From assembly GCF_000737785.1 (NCBI RefSeq), contig NZ_JPRO01000003.1, positions 186,001 to 250,000 on the forward strand: DNA of 64,000 nucleotides. The letters are read 5' to 3'. A program made the position numbers and the translations under genes. Source of the stretch: Chryseobacterium luteum (GTDB lineage: Bacteria > Bacteroidota > Bacteroidia > Flavobacteriales > Weeksellaceae). Shown here piece after piece: positions 27,360-34,766 of the stretch (positions within the stretch are counted from its first letter, which is position 1; the number at the start of each line of letters is the position of its first letter). Below the pieces are notes generated by a model that saw only the letters and a program-made list of their open reading frames with translations, was not told the origin of the DNA and ran no database searches.

Positions 27360-28343
27360 ATGAGAGAAGTTTATTTCATTAAACAAAATAAAGAAAAATG
27401 GTTGGGAATCGAACAGGTTATTCAAGGGAAAATAAAAAAAAATCCTGATGACCTGTCTTCGTTGTATATCAATCTCATCAATGATCTTTCATTTGCGCAG
27501 ACCTATTATCCTAAAAGTAATACAACAGTATATCTCAATCATCTGTCTTCCCAGATATTCCAGAAAATCTATAAAACCAAAAGAGTGGAGGAGAACCGAC
27601 TGATTTATTTCTTCAGAACAGAAGTTCCTCTATTGGTATATCAGTACCGGAGATATCTTTTATATGCTTTTCTGTTCTTCATCCTGTTTACTTCAATCGG
27701 TGTGCTTTCCGGGGCGTATGATAAAGATTTTGCCAATATTATCCTTGGAGAAGACTACGTAAACGAAACCATAGAGAATATTAAAAAAGGGAATGCAGTA
27801 GGGGTTTATCAGAGCGGTTCTACATGGGGAAGCACCATCGGAATCATTTTTAATAATATTGGAGTGGGGGCGAAGCTCTATATCTACGGAATCTCCGGAG
27901 GGGTGGGAACCCTGTTTGCCCTGCTTTCCAACAGCGTTATGCTGGGGTCCTTCCAATATTTTTTCTATGATTACGGAGCTTTGAAAGACAGTGCGAGAGG
28001 AATCTGGCTTCACGGGGTTTTCGAAATCTTTGCAATGGTCGTAGAGGCCATGTGTGGTCTCATCCTGGGAGCGAGTATTCTGTTCCCGAAGACCTTTTCA
28101 AGGTTTAATTCCTTTAAAAGTGGTTTTAAAGACTCTTTTAAAATTTTCCTAAGTACTATTCCGTTTACCATTTGTGCAGGAATTATCGAAGGTTATGTGA
28201 CAAGACATGCCTTGAAAATGCCGCTGGTGATCAATCTGGCCATAATAATCAGTTCACTTGCCATTATAGGATTTTACTACTTTGTTTATCCGTCGGTGGT
28301 TCATAAAAAAATTAATAATCACAACAATCATGCAGTTTTATAA
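27360..28343 (+). CDS. stage II sporulation protein M (SpoIIM) family membrane protein
   Basis: The 327-residue protein has an N-terminal cytoplasmic helical part (FIKQNKEKWLGIEQVI) and about six transmembrane helices. Family marks are YRRYLLYAFLFFILF, NNIGVGAKLYIYGISGG and WLHGVFEIFAMVVE. In non-sporulating bacteria SpoIIM homologs sit in the RDD/MoxR/DUF58 cluster, as here. The start at 27360 is only 27 bases from that of the divergent RDD gene, so both promoters must overlap within coding or leader sequence. It overlaps the next gene by 14 bases. Confidence 0.87.
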   Translation: MREVYFIKQNKEKWLGIEQVIQGKIKKNPDDLSSLYINLINDLSFAQTYYPKSNTTVYLNHLSSQIFQKIYKTKRVEENRLIYFFRTEVPLLVYQYRRYLLYAFLFFILFTSIGVLSGAYDKDFANIILGEDYVNETIENIKKGNAVGVYQSGSTWGSTIGIIFNNIGVGAKLYIYGISGGVGTLFALLSNSVMLGSFQYFFYDYGALKDSARGIWLHGVFEIFAMVVEAMCGLILGASILFPKTFSRFNSFKSGFKDSFKIFLSTIPFTICAGIIEGYVTRHALKMPLVINLAIIISSLAIIGFYYFVYPSVVHKKINNHNNHAVL

Positions 28344-29289
28344 AAAAAGAGAATTTGGAGCATTCATCAGTGACAGTTTTAATTTTTTCAAATTATACGG
28401 AAAAAATTATTTAAAAAACTATATCCTGATCAACGGGCTGCTGTTAATTTTAACGGTTGCCGTGGTGATTTTTGGCTTTAGAGAAATCTTGGGACAGCTT
28501 ATCGGTTCCAATGTCAGTGGGGAAAGCTACTATTTTGAAAGGTATTTTTCAGAAAATGCAGGAATGCTGATCTCTGCCGGAATACTGGTTTTTGTACTCT
28601 TTGTCATTTTGGGAATAGTCAACTATCTGTACCCCGTTTTCTATATGAAAAGGATTGCGGAAGGAGCCCAGAAGGTAAAAGCAGATGAGATCCTGGGTGA
28701 CTTTAAAAGAAATGCGGGAAGAATTGTTAAAATGTGTATAGGAATGATGTTTATCGTATTCCCTATAGTGATGATTCTGGTGGGATTTTCCTATTTATTG
28801 ATGCTGATTATCATTGGCTTTTTCCTGATGCTGCTTGTTTATCCTACAGCTTTCAATGTTTCGTCATTTCTGATGTATGATTATTTTAATACGAAAAGAG
28901 GCTTTATAGAAAGCTTGAGTTACTCTATAAGATCCCAGTTTTCCTACCCGAACGGGAGCGAAAAATCCCCATACTGGAAATATTGGGGAGGATCTATTAT
29001 CATGTTCATCATTATGTACATGATTACTTCAGTATTTACATTTATTCCGATGTTCTTTGTTTACGGGTCACTTTTAACATCCACTCCCAATGGAAATCTT
29101 GAAGAAAATCCGTTCACAGGAACAGCGGGAATTATTTTCTTTATATTCTATGGAATATCAATGCTTGTATCATTATTTCTTTCCAATCTGATGTATATCA
29201 ATACAGGACTGATGTATTATGACAGCAGGACAGATCTTCACCAGAAAGCTGAACTTGAAGAAATAGAAACCATCGGTATTAATGAATAA
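28330..29289 (+). CDS. polytopic membrane protein of the SpoIIM/MoxR cluster
   Basis: The 319-residue protein has a short N-terminal cytoplasmic stretch (MQFYKKREFGAFISDSFNFF), about six hydrophobic helices, and an acidic C-terminus (AELEEIETIGINE). I do not recognise a named domain. ATG 28330 overlaps the SpoIIM stop by 14 bases and its own end overlaps the DUF4129 gene by 8, so it is part of the coupled operon. Similar glycerophosphodiester-phosphodiesterase-like membrane regions occur at this position in related operons, but I cannot confirm that here. Confidence 0.75.
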   Translation: MQFYKKREFGAFISDSFNFFKLYGKNYLKNYILINGLLLILTVAVVIFGFREILGQLIGSNVSGESYYFERYFSENAGMLISAGILVFVLFVILGIVNYLYPVFYMKRIAEGAQKVKADEILGDFKRNAGRIVKMCIGMMFIVFPIVMILVGFSYLLMLIIIGFFLMLLVYPTAFNVSSFLMYDYFNTKRGFIESLSYSIRSQFSYPNGSEKSPYWKYWGGSIIMFIIMYMITSVFTFIPMFFVYGSLLTSTPNGNLEENPFTGTAGIIFFIFYGISMLVSLFLSNLMYINTGLMYYDSRTDLHQKAELEEIETIGINE

Positions 29290-30079
29290 ATTCCTTTTTT
29301 TTCTGCTGCTTTTTTTCTCCATTGTTCCTGTTCATGCGCAGGATGACGATGGAAGCGGTACGGTGGAAGATTATATCGTAGATTCTCTGCAAACGGGACA
29401 TTACAGAAATATGCTCCGTGCAGATTCTGTGCTCATCCTGAAGCCTGTTTCGGAAAATACGGTTTATCCAAAAAAGTTCAGGGAAAATCTTCAGTCCAGA
29501 TACAAAGGAAATGAATTTGATTATTCGGTTTCCAAGCCGCGGGAATCTTTCTTCCAGAAACTTATGAGGAGGATAGATAAGATCTTTCAGAGCATTTTCG
29601 GAGAAACGGCGTTTACAAATTCTGCAAAGATTACAACCATTCTTATCCGCCTTTTTGCTATTATTCTGGTAGGATTTCTTCTTTATTTCATCATTAAATA
29701 TTTAATGGGGAAAGACGGAAACCTTTTCTTCGGTAAGAAAAACAAAAAAGTAGACATCAATGCAGAAGAGCTTCATGAAAATATCCACGAGATTAATTTT
29801 CCTGAGAGCATTGCGAAATTTGAAAGGGAAGAAGATTACCGTTCTGCAGTCCGTTACCAGTTCCTGTTTATCCTTAAAAAGCTGAGTGATAAAAAACTGA
29901 TCAACTGGAATCCTGAAAAAACGAATAAAGACTATGCTGTAGAACTCAAAGACGCAAACCTGAAAGATGAATTTACCGGGCTTGCTTATATTTTCGATTA
30001 TGTTTGGTACGGAGAGTTCAGCATTAACGAAAAGAATTACCTGAAATTTAAAAACCGATATCAGTCATTTAAACTGTAA
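29282..30079 (+). CDS. DUF4129 domain protein
   Basis: The 265-residue protein has a signal peptide (IVPVHAQ), an extracytoplasmic part of about 95 residues, one transmembrane helix (about 118-140) and a cytoplasmic DUF4129 domain ending in FDYVWYGEFSINEKNYLKF, where the YxWYG motif is diagnostic. In transglutaminase/DUF58 clusters this domain is common, with unknown function. It overlaps the previous gene by 8 bases and precedes the DUF4350 gene by 15. Confidence 0.83.
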   Translation: MNKFLFFLLLFFSIVPVHAQDDDGSGTVEDYIVDSLQTGHYRNMLRADSVLILKPVSENTVYPKKFRENLQSRYKGNEFDYSVSKPRESFFQKLMRRIDKIFQSIFGETAFTNSAKITTILIRLFAIILVGFLLYFIIKYLMGKDGNLFFGKKNKKVDINAEELHENIHEINFPESIAKFEREEDYRSAVRYQFLFILKKLSDKKLINWNPEKTNKDYAVELKDANLKDEFTGLAYIFDYVWYGEFSINEKNYLKFKNRYQSFKL

Positions 30080-30094
30080 TTAAACCATTAAACC

Positions 30095-31252
30095 ATGAAA
30101 AAAACCTTCAAAATATATGCTGTGATATTCATCGTTGTGATGGTTATTCTGGCGTTGCTTGAAGTCAATAAAAAAGAAACGACAAACTGGCGCAAAAATT
30201 TTGATATTAATGAGAAATCTCCTTTCGGCCTGTTCGTTTTTAATAATGAAGCAAAAGATCTCTTTAAAAATAATCTGAAAAAAACCGAACAGGCACCTTA
30301 TGAATATTATAGCCAGCGGAAAAAGGCCCCACACAATATCATCGTTATAGAAAAAGATCTGGATAAGGAATCCTGGAAGAAAATCCTGGACCAGGTATCA
30401 AACGGTTCAGATGCCATGATCTTAATGAGCCGTGTTCCGAAAGATATCTCGGACAGTATCGGCTATCACAGTGCTGATATTTCTTTTGCCGAAGAAAATG
30501 TGCTGAAGCTTACAGATAAAACATATCAGAATGATTTTATTAAATTAGATAAATTCCCGTCGGGCAGAGGATTCTCATACATCAATCCTAAAGTGGAAGT
30601 GCTGGGAAAAACAGTGGAAAAAAACAACTCGGATCAGGCTAATTTTATTAAGGTTAGCTTTGGGAAAGGAACCATCTATGTACACAGTGAACCGCTTTTC
30701 CTCACCAATTATTATCTTTTAAAACCTGGGAGCTTAAAATATACACAGGATGTTTTTTCGTATCTTCAGGATAGGGAAACGATCTGGTTTGTGGAGAATG
30801 ATACCAAAGTGTCACGTTTCTTCATGAGATTTGTCCTTTCTAATCCTGCATTGAAGTATGCCTGGTGGGTATTTTTAGGCGGACTTGTGCTGTTTATTTT
30901 CTTTAATGCGAAAAGAAAGCAGCGGATAGTACCTGTTGAAGAGCCACTGAAAAATAGTTCGGTAGATTTTGTGAAAAGTATTGGAAATCTTTATCTTCAG
31001 GAAGGAAATTTTCATGATATGATGGCTAAAAAAGCCCAGTATTTTCTTAATAAAATAAGAATGGACCTGCTGATCGATACCCAGAATCTGGATGCGGAAT
31101 TTGCTAAAAAGCTTCATTTAAAAACAGGAAAGCCAATCGAAATGATTGATGAAGCCATAGATCTGATCAGAAAAGGGCAGGATCCTTATGCAGGTGTGAT
31201 GAAAGAAGATCTCGTGAGAATGAACAAACTTCTTGATGAGATCCTTAAATAA
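30095..31252 (+). CDS. DUF4350 domain protein
   Basis: The 385-residue protein has an N-terminal transmembrane helix (about 5-22), an extracytoplasmic domain with the early motif KSPFGLFVFNNEAKDLF and a Rossmann-like DUF4350 fold, a second helix (about 252-270, WWVFLGGLVLFIFF) and a cytoplasmic helical C-terminus. It regularly lies between DUF4129 and MoxR genes in Bacteroidota. Function is unknown. Confidence 0.8.
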   Translation: MKKTFKIYAVIFIVVMVILALLEVNKKETTNWRKNFDINEKSPFGLFVFNNEAKDLFKNNLKKTEQAPYEYYSQRKKAPHNIIVIEKDLDKESWKKILDQVSNGSDAMILMSRVPKDISDSIGYHSADISFAEENVLKLTDKTYQNDFIKLDKFPSGRGFSYINPKVEVLGKTVEKNNSDQANFIKVSFGKGTIYVHSEPLFLTNYYLLKPGSLKYTQDVFSYLQDRETIWFVENDTKVSRFFMRFVLSNPALKYAWWVFLGGLVLFIFFNAKRKQRIVPVEEPLKNSSVDFVKSIGNLYLQEGNFHDMMAKKAQYFLNKIRMDLLIDTQNLDAEFAKKLHLKTGKPIEMIDEAIDLIRKGQDPYAGVMKEDLVRMNKLLDEILK

Positions 31253-31371
31253 ATAATATACCAATCCGGTAATAATGTACAGGATAAAAACAGAATAGGC
31301 AGAAATACAGGCTAACGAAAAATCTGCTGACTGTTAAATCTTTACATTGTTTTACTGAAAAAAATATAATT

Positions 31372-32403
31372 ATGGAAAACCTTGAAAACCAGAATTTAGA
31401 AAAACAAAGTTCTATAAATTTAAATAAAAACGAAGACCAGTTTCAATCGAGAATTGATATGATTGAGCTGCGTGCCAGCTTAGATAAAGTAAAAGCTGAA
31501 ATAGCCAAAGTTATTGTAGGGCAGGAAAGCATGGTCGAGCATCTTATTGCGGCCCTTTTATCCAACGGACACGTATTGATTGAAGGTGTTCCGGGGGTGG
31601 CAAAAACCATTACCGCCAAGCTTCTTTCAAAAACTATTGACGTGGCTTTCAGCAGGATCCAGTTTACGCCGGATCTTATGCCTTCTGATATCCTGGGAAC
31701 CTCTGTTTTCAATGTGAAAAACTCTGAATTTGAATTTAAAAAAGGACCTATATTTTCAAGTTTTATATTAATTGATGAAATCAACAGGTCCCCGGCGAAA
31801 ACCCAGGCTGCGCTTTTTGAGGTAATGGAAGAAAGACAGATTACTATGGACGGTATCCGTTATATTATGGACGAACCATTCCTGGTCGTGGCCACCCAGA
31901 ATCCTATAGAACACGAAGGAACTTACAGGCTTCCCGAAGCACAGCTGGACCGTTTTCTGTTCAAAATTAATGTAGGTTATCCTAATCTGGAACAGGAGAT
32001 TGCCATCATAAGAAATCAGCACGAAAGTAAAAAAGAAGACAAGACAGAAGGTGTAAACCGTGTTATTACCGCAGAACAGCTGAAAAGCTATCAGAAACTG
32101 GTAAAAGAGATCATCATAGAATCTCAGCTGATGGAATATATTGCTAAAATTATAGTTAATACACGGGAGAACCAGTTCTTATACCTGGGTGCTTCCCCAA
32201 GAGCATCCTTGGCCCTGCTTACGGCTTCCAAATCTTTTGCGGCACTCAGAGGAAGAGACTTTGTAACACCTGAAGATATCAAAGAGGCAAGTTACGCAGT
32301 ATTAAGGCATAGAGTGATCGTTTCCCCGGAAAGAGAGATGGAAGGCCTTACAGCAGATGAAATTATACGTCAGATTTTAGAAGGAATAGAGATTCCCAGA
32401 TAG
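31372..32403 (+). CDS. MoxR family AAA+ ATPase
   Basis: The 343-residue protein has Walker A (EGVPGVAKTITAKLL), Walker B (ILIDEINRSPAK), sensor 1 (VVATQNPIEHEGTYRLPEAQ) and the lid domain with ASPRASLALL. MoxR ATPases act as chaperones that mature partners carrying von Willebrand factor-type domains, here probably the DUF58 protein downstream. The last base of its stop codon is the first base of the inverted-repeat arm of an inserted element, which separates it from the DUF58 gene. Confidence 0.92.
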   Translation: MENLENQNLEKQSSINLNKNEDQFQSRIDMIELRASLDKVKAEIAKVIVGQESMVEHLIAALLSNGHVLIEGVPGVAKTITAKLLSKTIDVAFSRIQFTPDLMPSDILGTSVFNVKNSEFEFKKGPIFSSFILIDEINRSPAKTQAALFEVMEERQITMDGIRYIMDEPFLVVATQNPIEHEGTYRLPEAQLDRFLFKINVGYPNLEQEIAIIRNQHESKKEDKTEGVNRVITAEQLKSYQKLVKEIIIESQLMEYIAKIIVNTRENQFLYLGASPRASLALLTASKSFAALRGRDFVTPEDIKEASYAVLRHRVIVSPEREMEGLTADEIIRQILEGIEIPR

Positions 32404-32894
32404 GTTGCAGATAGCAGGTAAAAGGTTGCAGGTAAAAGGTGATAGAGGTCCGGTTGACCAACTAGCAACAATAATCTAATCATGATATAAAATATTATTT
32501 ATGGCCAATTTTAAGGAGCTTTTAGTCTGGCAGAAATCTATTGATTTCGTTACAGATGTTTATGGGATTACAGGATCTTTTCCAAAAGATGAAATGTATG
32601 GACTCATTTCACAAATCAGAAGAGCTTCAGTTTCTATACCATCCAATATTGCTGAAGGAAATTCCAGAAGAAGTAAGCCTGATTATTTGCAGTTTCTGAA
32701 AATAGCCAGAGGAAGTTGTGCTGAAGTGGAAACTCAATTAATTATCTCCAGAAATCTTAATTATTTAAACGAACAGGATCATCAAAAATTAAATCAGGGT
32801 ATCGTAGAAATCTCAAAAATGCTGAATGGCTTAATAAATTCTCTACAATAAGTTTAACCATCAGCCTGCAGCCTATAATCTGCTACCTGCCACC
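32403..32894 (+). mobile_element. palindromic element carrying a four-helix-bundle gene (moxR/DUF58 junction)
   Basis: Inverted arms at 32403-32433 and 32864-32894 match at 24 of 31 positions. Each is built of degenerate units such as GCAGATAGCAGGT and GGTTGCAGG. Between them is a single gene for a 23S-intervening-sequence-type protein. The left arm begins at the last base of the MoxR stop and the right arm ends 8 bases before the DUF58 ATG, so the element exactly occupies the gene junction. In 23S rRNA, intervening sequences have the same plan: base-paired arms around an ORF of this family. Confidence 0.65.
32501..32851 (+). CDS. four-helix-bundle protein, S23/23S rRNA intervening-sequence family
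   Basis: The 116-residue protein is all helical and carries the family signature RRASVSIPSNIAEGNSRRS, with LLVWQKSIDFV at the start and SCAEVETQLIISRNLNYL later. The family (PF05635) includes proteins encoded in intervening sequences of 23S rRNA, and its fold is shared by Avd, the accessory protein of diversity-generating retroelements. It has no role in the MoxR/DUF58 pathway that I can see and is bounded by inverted arms, so it is best read as cargo of a small element. A second copy is at 42647-43021. Confidence 0.9.
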   Translation: MANFKELLVWQKSIDFVTDVYGITGSFPKDEMYGLISQIRRASVSIPSNIAEGNSRRSKPDYLQFLKIARGSCAEVETQLIISRNLNYLNEQDHQKLNQGIVEISKMLNGLINSLQ

Positions 32895-32902
32895 TTATAA
32901 AA

Positions 32903-34225
32903 ATGAAAAACTTATACATCAATACACGATTTTTCTTTTCACTCATCGGAGTGGGGGTCGTGTATGTCCTTGCATTCTTCTTTCCGGTTATGATGTGGGC
33001 GGCTCACATTCTACTGCTGCTGTGTTTTCTTGCGGTAATGGTGGATTATCTTTTATTGTTCAATCAAAAGAATGCAGTACTGGCCCAGCGGATACTTCCG
33101 GAAAAACTGTCCAACGGGGATGAAAATTTTGTAAAAATCGATATTAAAAATAATTACAGCTTTAAGATCAGTACCAAGATCATTGATGAGATTCCGTTTC
33201 AGTTTCAGAAAAGAGATTTTTTAATTGAAAAAAATATTGAATCAGGCAGAAATACCTATTTCCAGTATGGCCTGGAGCCCAAGGAAAGAGGAGAATACAG
33301 CTTTGGAAACCTGAATGTATATGCTTCTTCACCATTGGGATTGGTCTCAAAGAGGTTTAATTTCCAGAAAGATGCTATGCTGCCTGCCTATCCGTCCTTT
33401 GTACACCTCAGAAAATATGAGCTGATGGCACTGCAAAGCGAATTTATGATGGGCGGAATCAAAAAGATAAGAAAACTTGGCCATACCATGGAATTTGAGC
33501 AGATCAAAGAATATGTTCCCGGGGATGATATCAGAACGATCAACTGGAAAGCCACCTCTAAGACGAACCGATTGATGGTTAATCAGTTTCAGGACGAAAA
33601 ATCACAGCGTATCTTTATTCTGATTGATAAAGGAAGGACGATGAAAATGCCTTTCAATGGGCTGAGCCTGCTTGATTACTCGATCAATGCGGCTATGGCT
33701 CTGTCTCACATTATCCTGAAGAAAGGCGATCGTGCCGGAATGATGACCTTCTCCAAAAAGACTGAGAATAAAATCGCGGCTGAAAATAAATCCGGTCAGC
33801 TGAAAAAGATCTCAGAAGCACTGTATAATATTAAAACCGATTTTTTTGAAAGTGATTTCAACCGCCTGTACCAGGATGTAAAATATTCTCTGAACCAGAG
33901 AAGCCTTGTCCTGCTTTTTACCAATTTTGAAACCCTCGACGGACTAAACCGCCAGTTGAAATACCTTCGTGGTATTGCCAAAAACCACCTGTTGGTGGTT
34001 GTGTTTTTCAAAAATTCGGAACTACAGACCCTTATCCATAAAAACCCTGAAAGCATGCAGGAAATTTATGATGAAATTATCGCTGAGAAATTTGAGTTTG
34101 AAAAGAAACTGATCATCCAGGAACTTCGGAAATATGGAATCTATACAGTATATACTCTTCCGGAGAATTTAAATATTGACGTTATCAATAAATATCTTGA
34201 GATAAAAGCGAGAGGAATTTTATAA
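32903..34225 (+). CDS. DUF58 domain protein
   Basis: The 440-residue protein has two N-terminal transmembrane helices (about 8-50), a beta-rich middle region and the DUF58 core: GHTMEFEQIKEYVPGDDIRTINWKATS, cited in part as REYVPGDD-like PGDDIRTINWKA, then a vWA-like domain with ILIDKGRTM. DUF58 proteins pair with MoxR ATPases, which are thought to act on their vWA-like fold. Here the gene is separated from moxR only by the inserted four-helix-bundle element. Confidence 0.9.
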   Translation: MKNLYINTRFFFSLIGVGVVYVLAFFFPVMMWAAHILLLLCFLAVMVDYLLLFNQKNAVLAQRILPEKLSNGDENFVKIDIKNNYSFKISTKIIDEIPFQFQKRDFLIEKNIESGRNTYFQYGLEPKERGEYSFGNLNVYASSPLGLVSKRFNFQKDAMLPAYPSFVHLRKYELMALQSEFMMGGIKKIRKLGHTMEFEQIKEYVPGDDIRTINWKATSKTNRLMVNQFQDEKSQRIFILIDKGRTMKMPFNGLSLLDYSINAAMALSHIILKKGDRAGMMTFSKKTENKIAAENKSGQLKKISEALYNIKTDFFESDFNRLYQDVKYSLNQRSLVLLFTNFETLDGLNRQLKYLRGIAKNHLLVVVFFKNSELQTLIHKNPESMQEIYDEIIAEKFEFEKKLIIQELRKYGIYTVYTLPENLNIDVINKYLEIKARGIL

Positions 34226-34254
34226 TTTTGCTTTACTAATAAGTCCGGGTCCGG

Positions 34255-34282
34255 TCATTCTGAACGGAGCCGAAGAATTTTA
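34255..34282. repeat. short palindromic intergenic sequence before the OsmC gene
   Basis: The sequence CATTCTGAACGGAGCCGAAG followed by AATTTT contains ATTCT...AGAAT arms and a GGAGCCGAAG centre. I recall very similar sequences in many flavobacterial intergenic regions, but cannot check this. Confidence 0.35.
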
Positions 34283-34294
34283 CAAAACTTGAAA

Positions 34295-34714
34295 ATGAAA
34301 ATAACACTCAACAGAATAAACGACGATTTCTTATTTGAATGTACCAATTCCCAGGGGAATTCAATACTTTTGGACAATACTTCACAACCTGGAGCTAAAG
34401 GCGTTTCTCCTATGGAAAGCGTACTGATGGCCGTAGCCGGATGCAGTGGAATAGACGTGGTATCCATTCTGAAAAAGCAGCGTCAGGAAATTACAGGTTT
34501 TCAGGCAGAAGTGGAAGGAGAAAGAATTCCCGTAGATGATGCAAAGCCATTTAAATCTATCATGGTAAAATTTCTTTTACAGGGAAATATAGATCCTAAA
34601 AAAGCATTGAAAGCAGCCCAACTGTCTTTTGAAAAATACTGTTCCGTATCAAAAACTCTGGAACCAAATGTAGAGATTGGGTACGAAGTTTTCGTCAATG
34701 GAGATAAAGTTTAA
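34295..34714 (+). CDS. OsmC/Ohr family peroxiredoxin-like protein
   Basis: The 139-residue protein has the OsmC fold with a cysteine in AVAGCSGIDVVSIL and a second in FEKYCSVSKTL, the positions used for peroxide reduction in this family. It belongs to the YhfA-like branch rather than true Ohr. ATG 34295 is preferred to a TTG two codons earlier. It is cytoplasmic, and likely detoxifies organic peroxides or acts on thiol-linked substrates. A GC-rich terminator follows. Confidence 0.88.
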   Translation: MKITLNRINDDFLFECTNSQGNSILLDNTSQPGAKGVSPMESVLMAVAGCSGIDVVSILKKQRQEITGFQAEVEGERIPVDDAKPFKSIMVKFLLQGNIDPKKALKAAQLSFEKYCSVSKTLEPNVEIGYEVFVNGDKV

Positions 34715-34732
34715 TCTTCTTAACTGATGATA

Positions 34733-34766
34733 AGAGGCCGGCCCTTTGGGCCGGCCTCTGCATTTT
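34733..34766 (+). terminator. GC-rich terminator after the OsmC gene
   Basis: A perfect 12-bp stem (34733-34744 with 34748-34759, GGCCGGCC core) has a TTT loop and is followed by GCATTTT. It reaches the stop codon of the convergent glucosidase gene. Confidence 0.8.
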
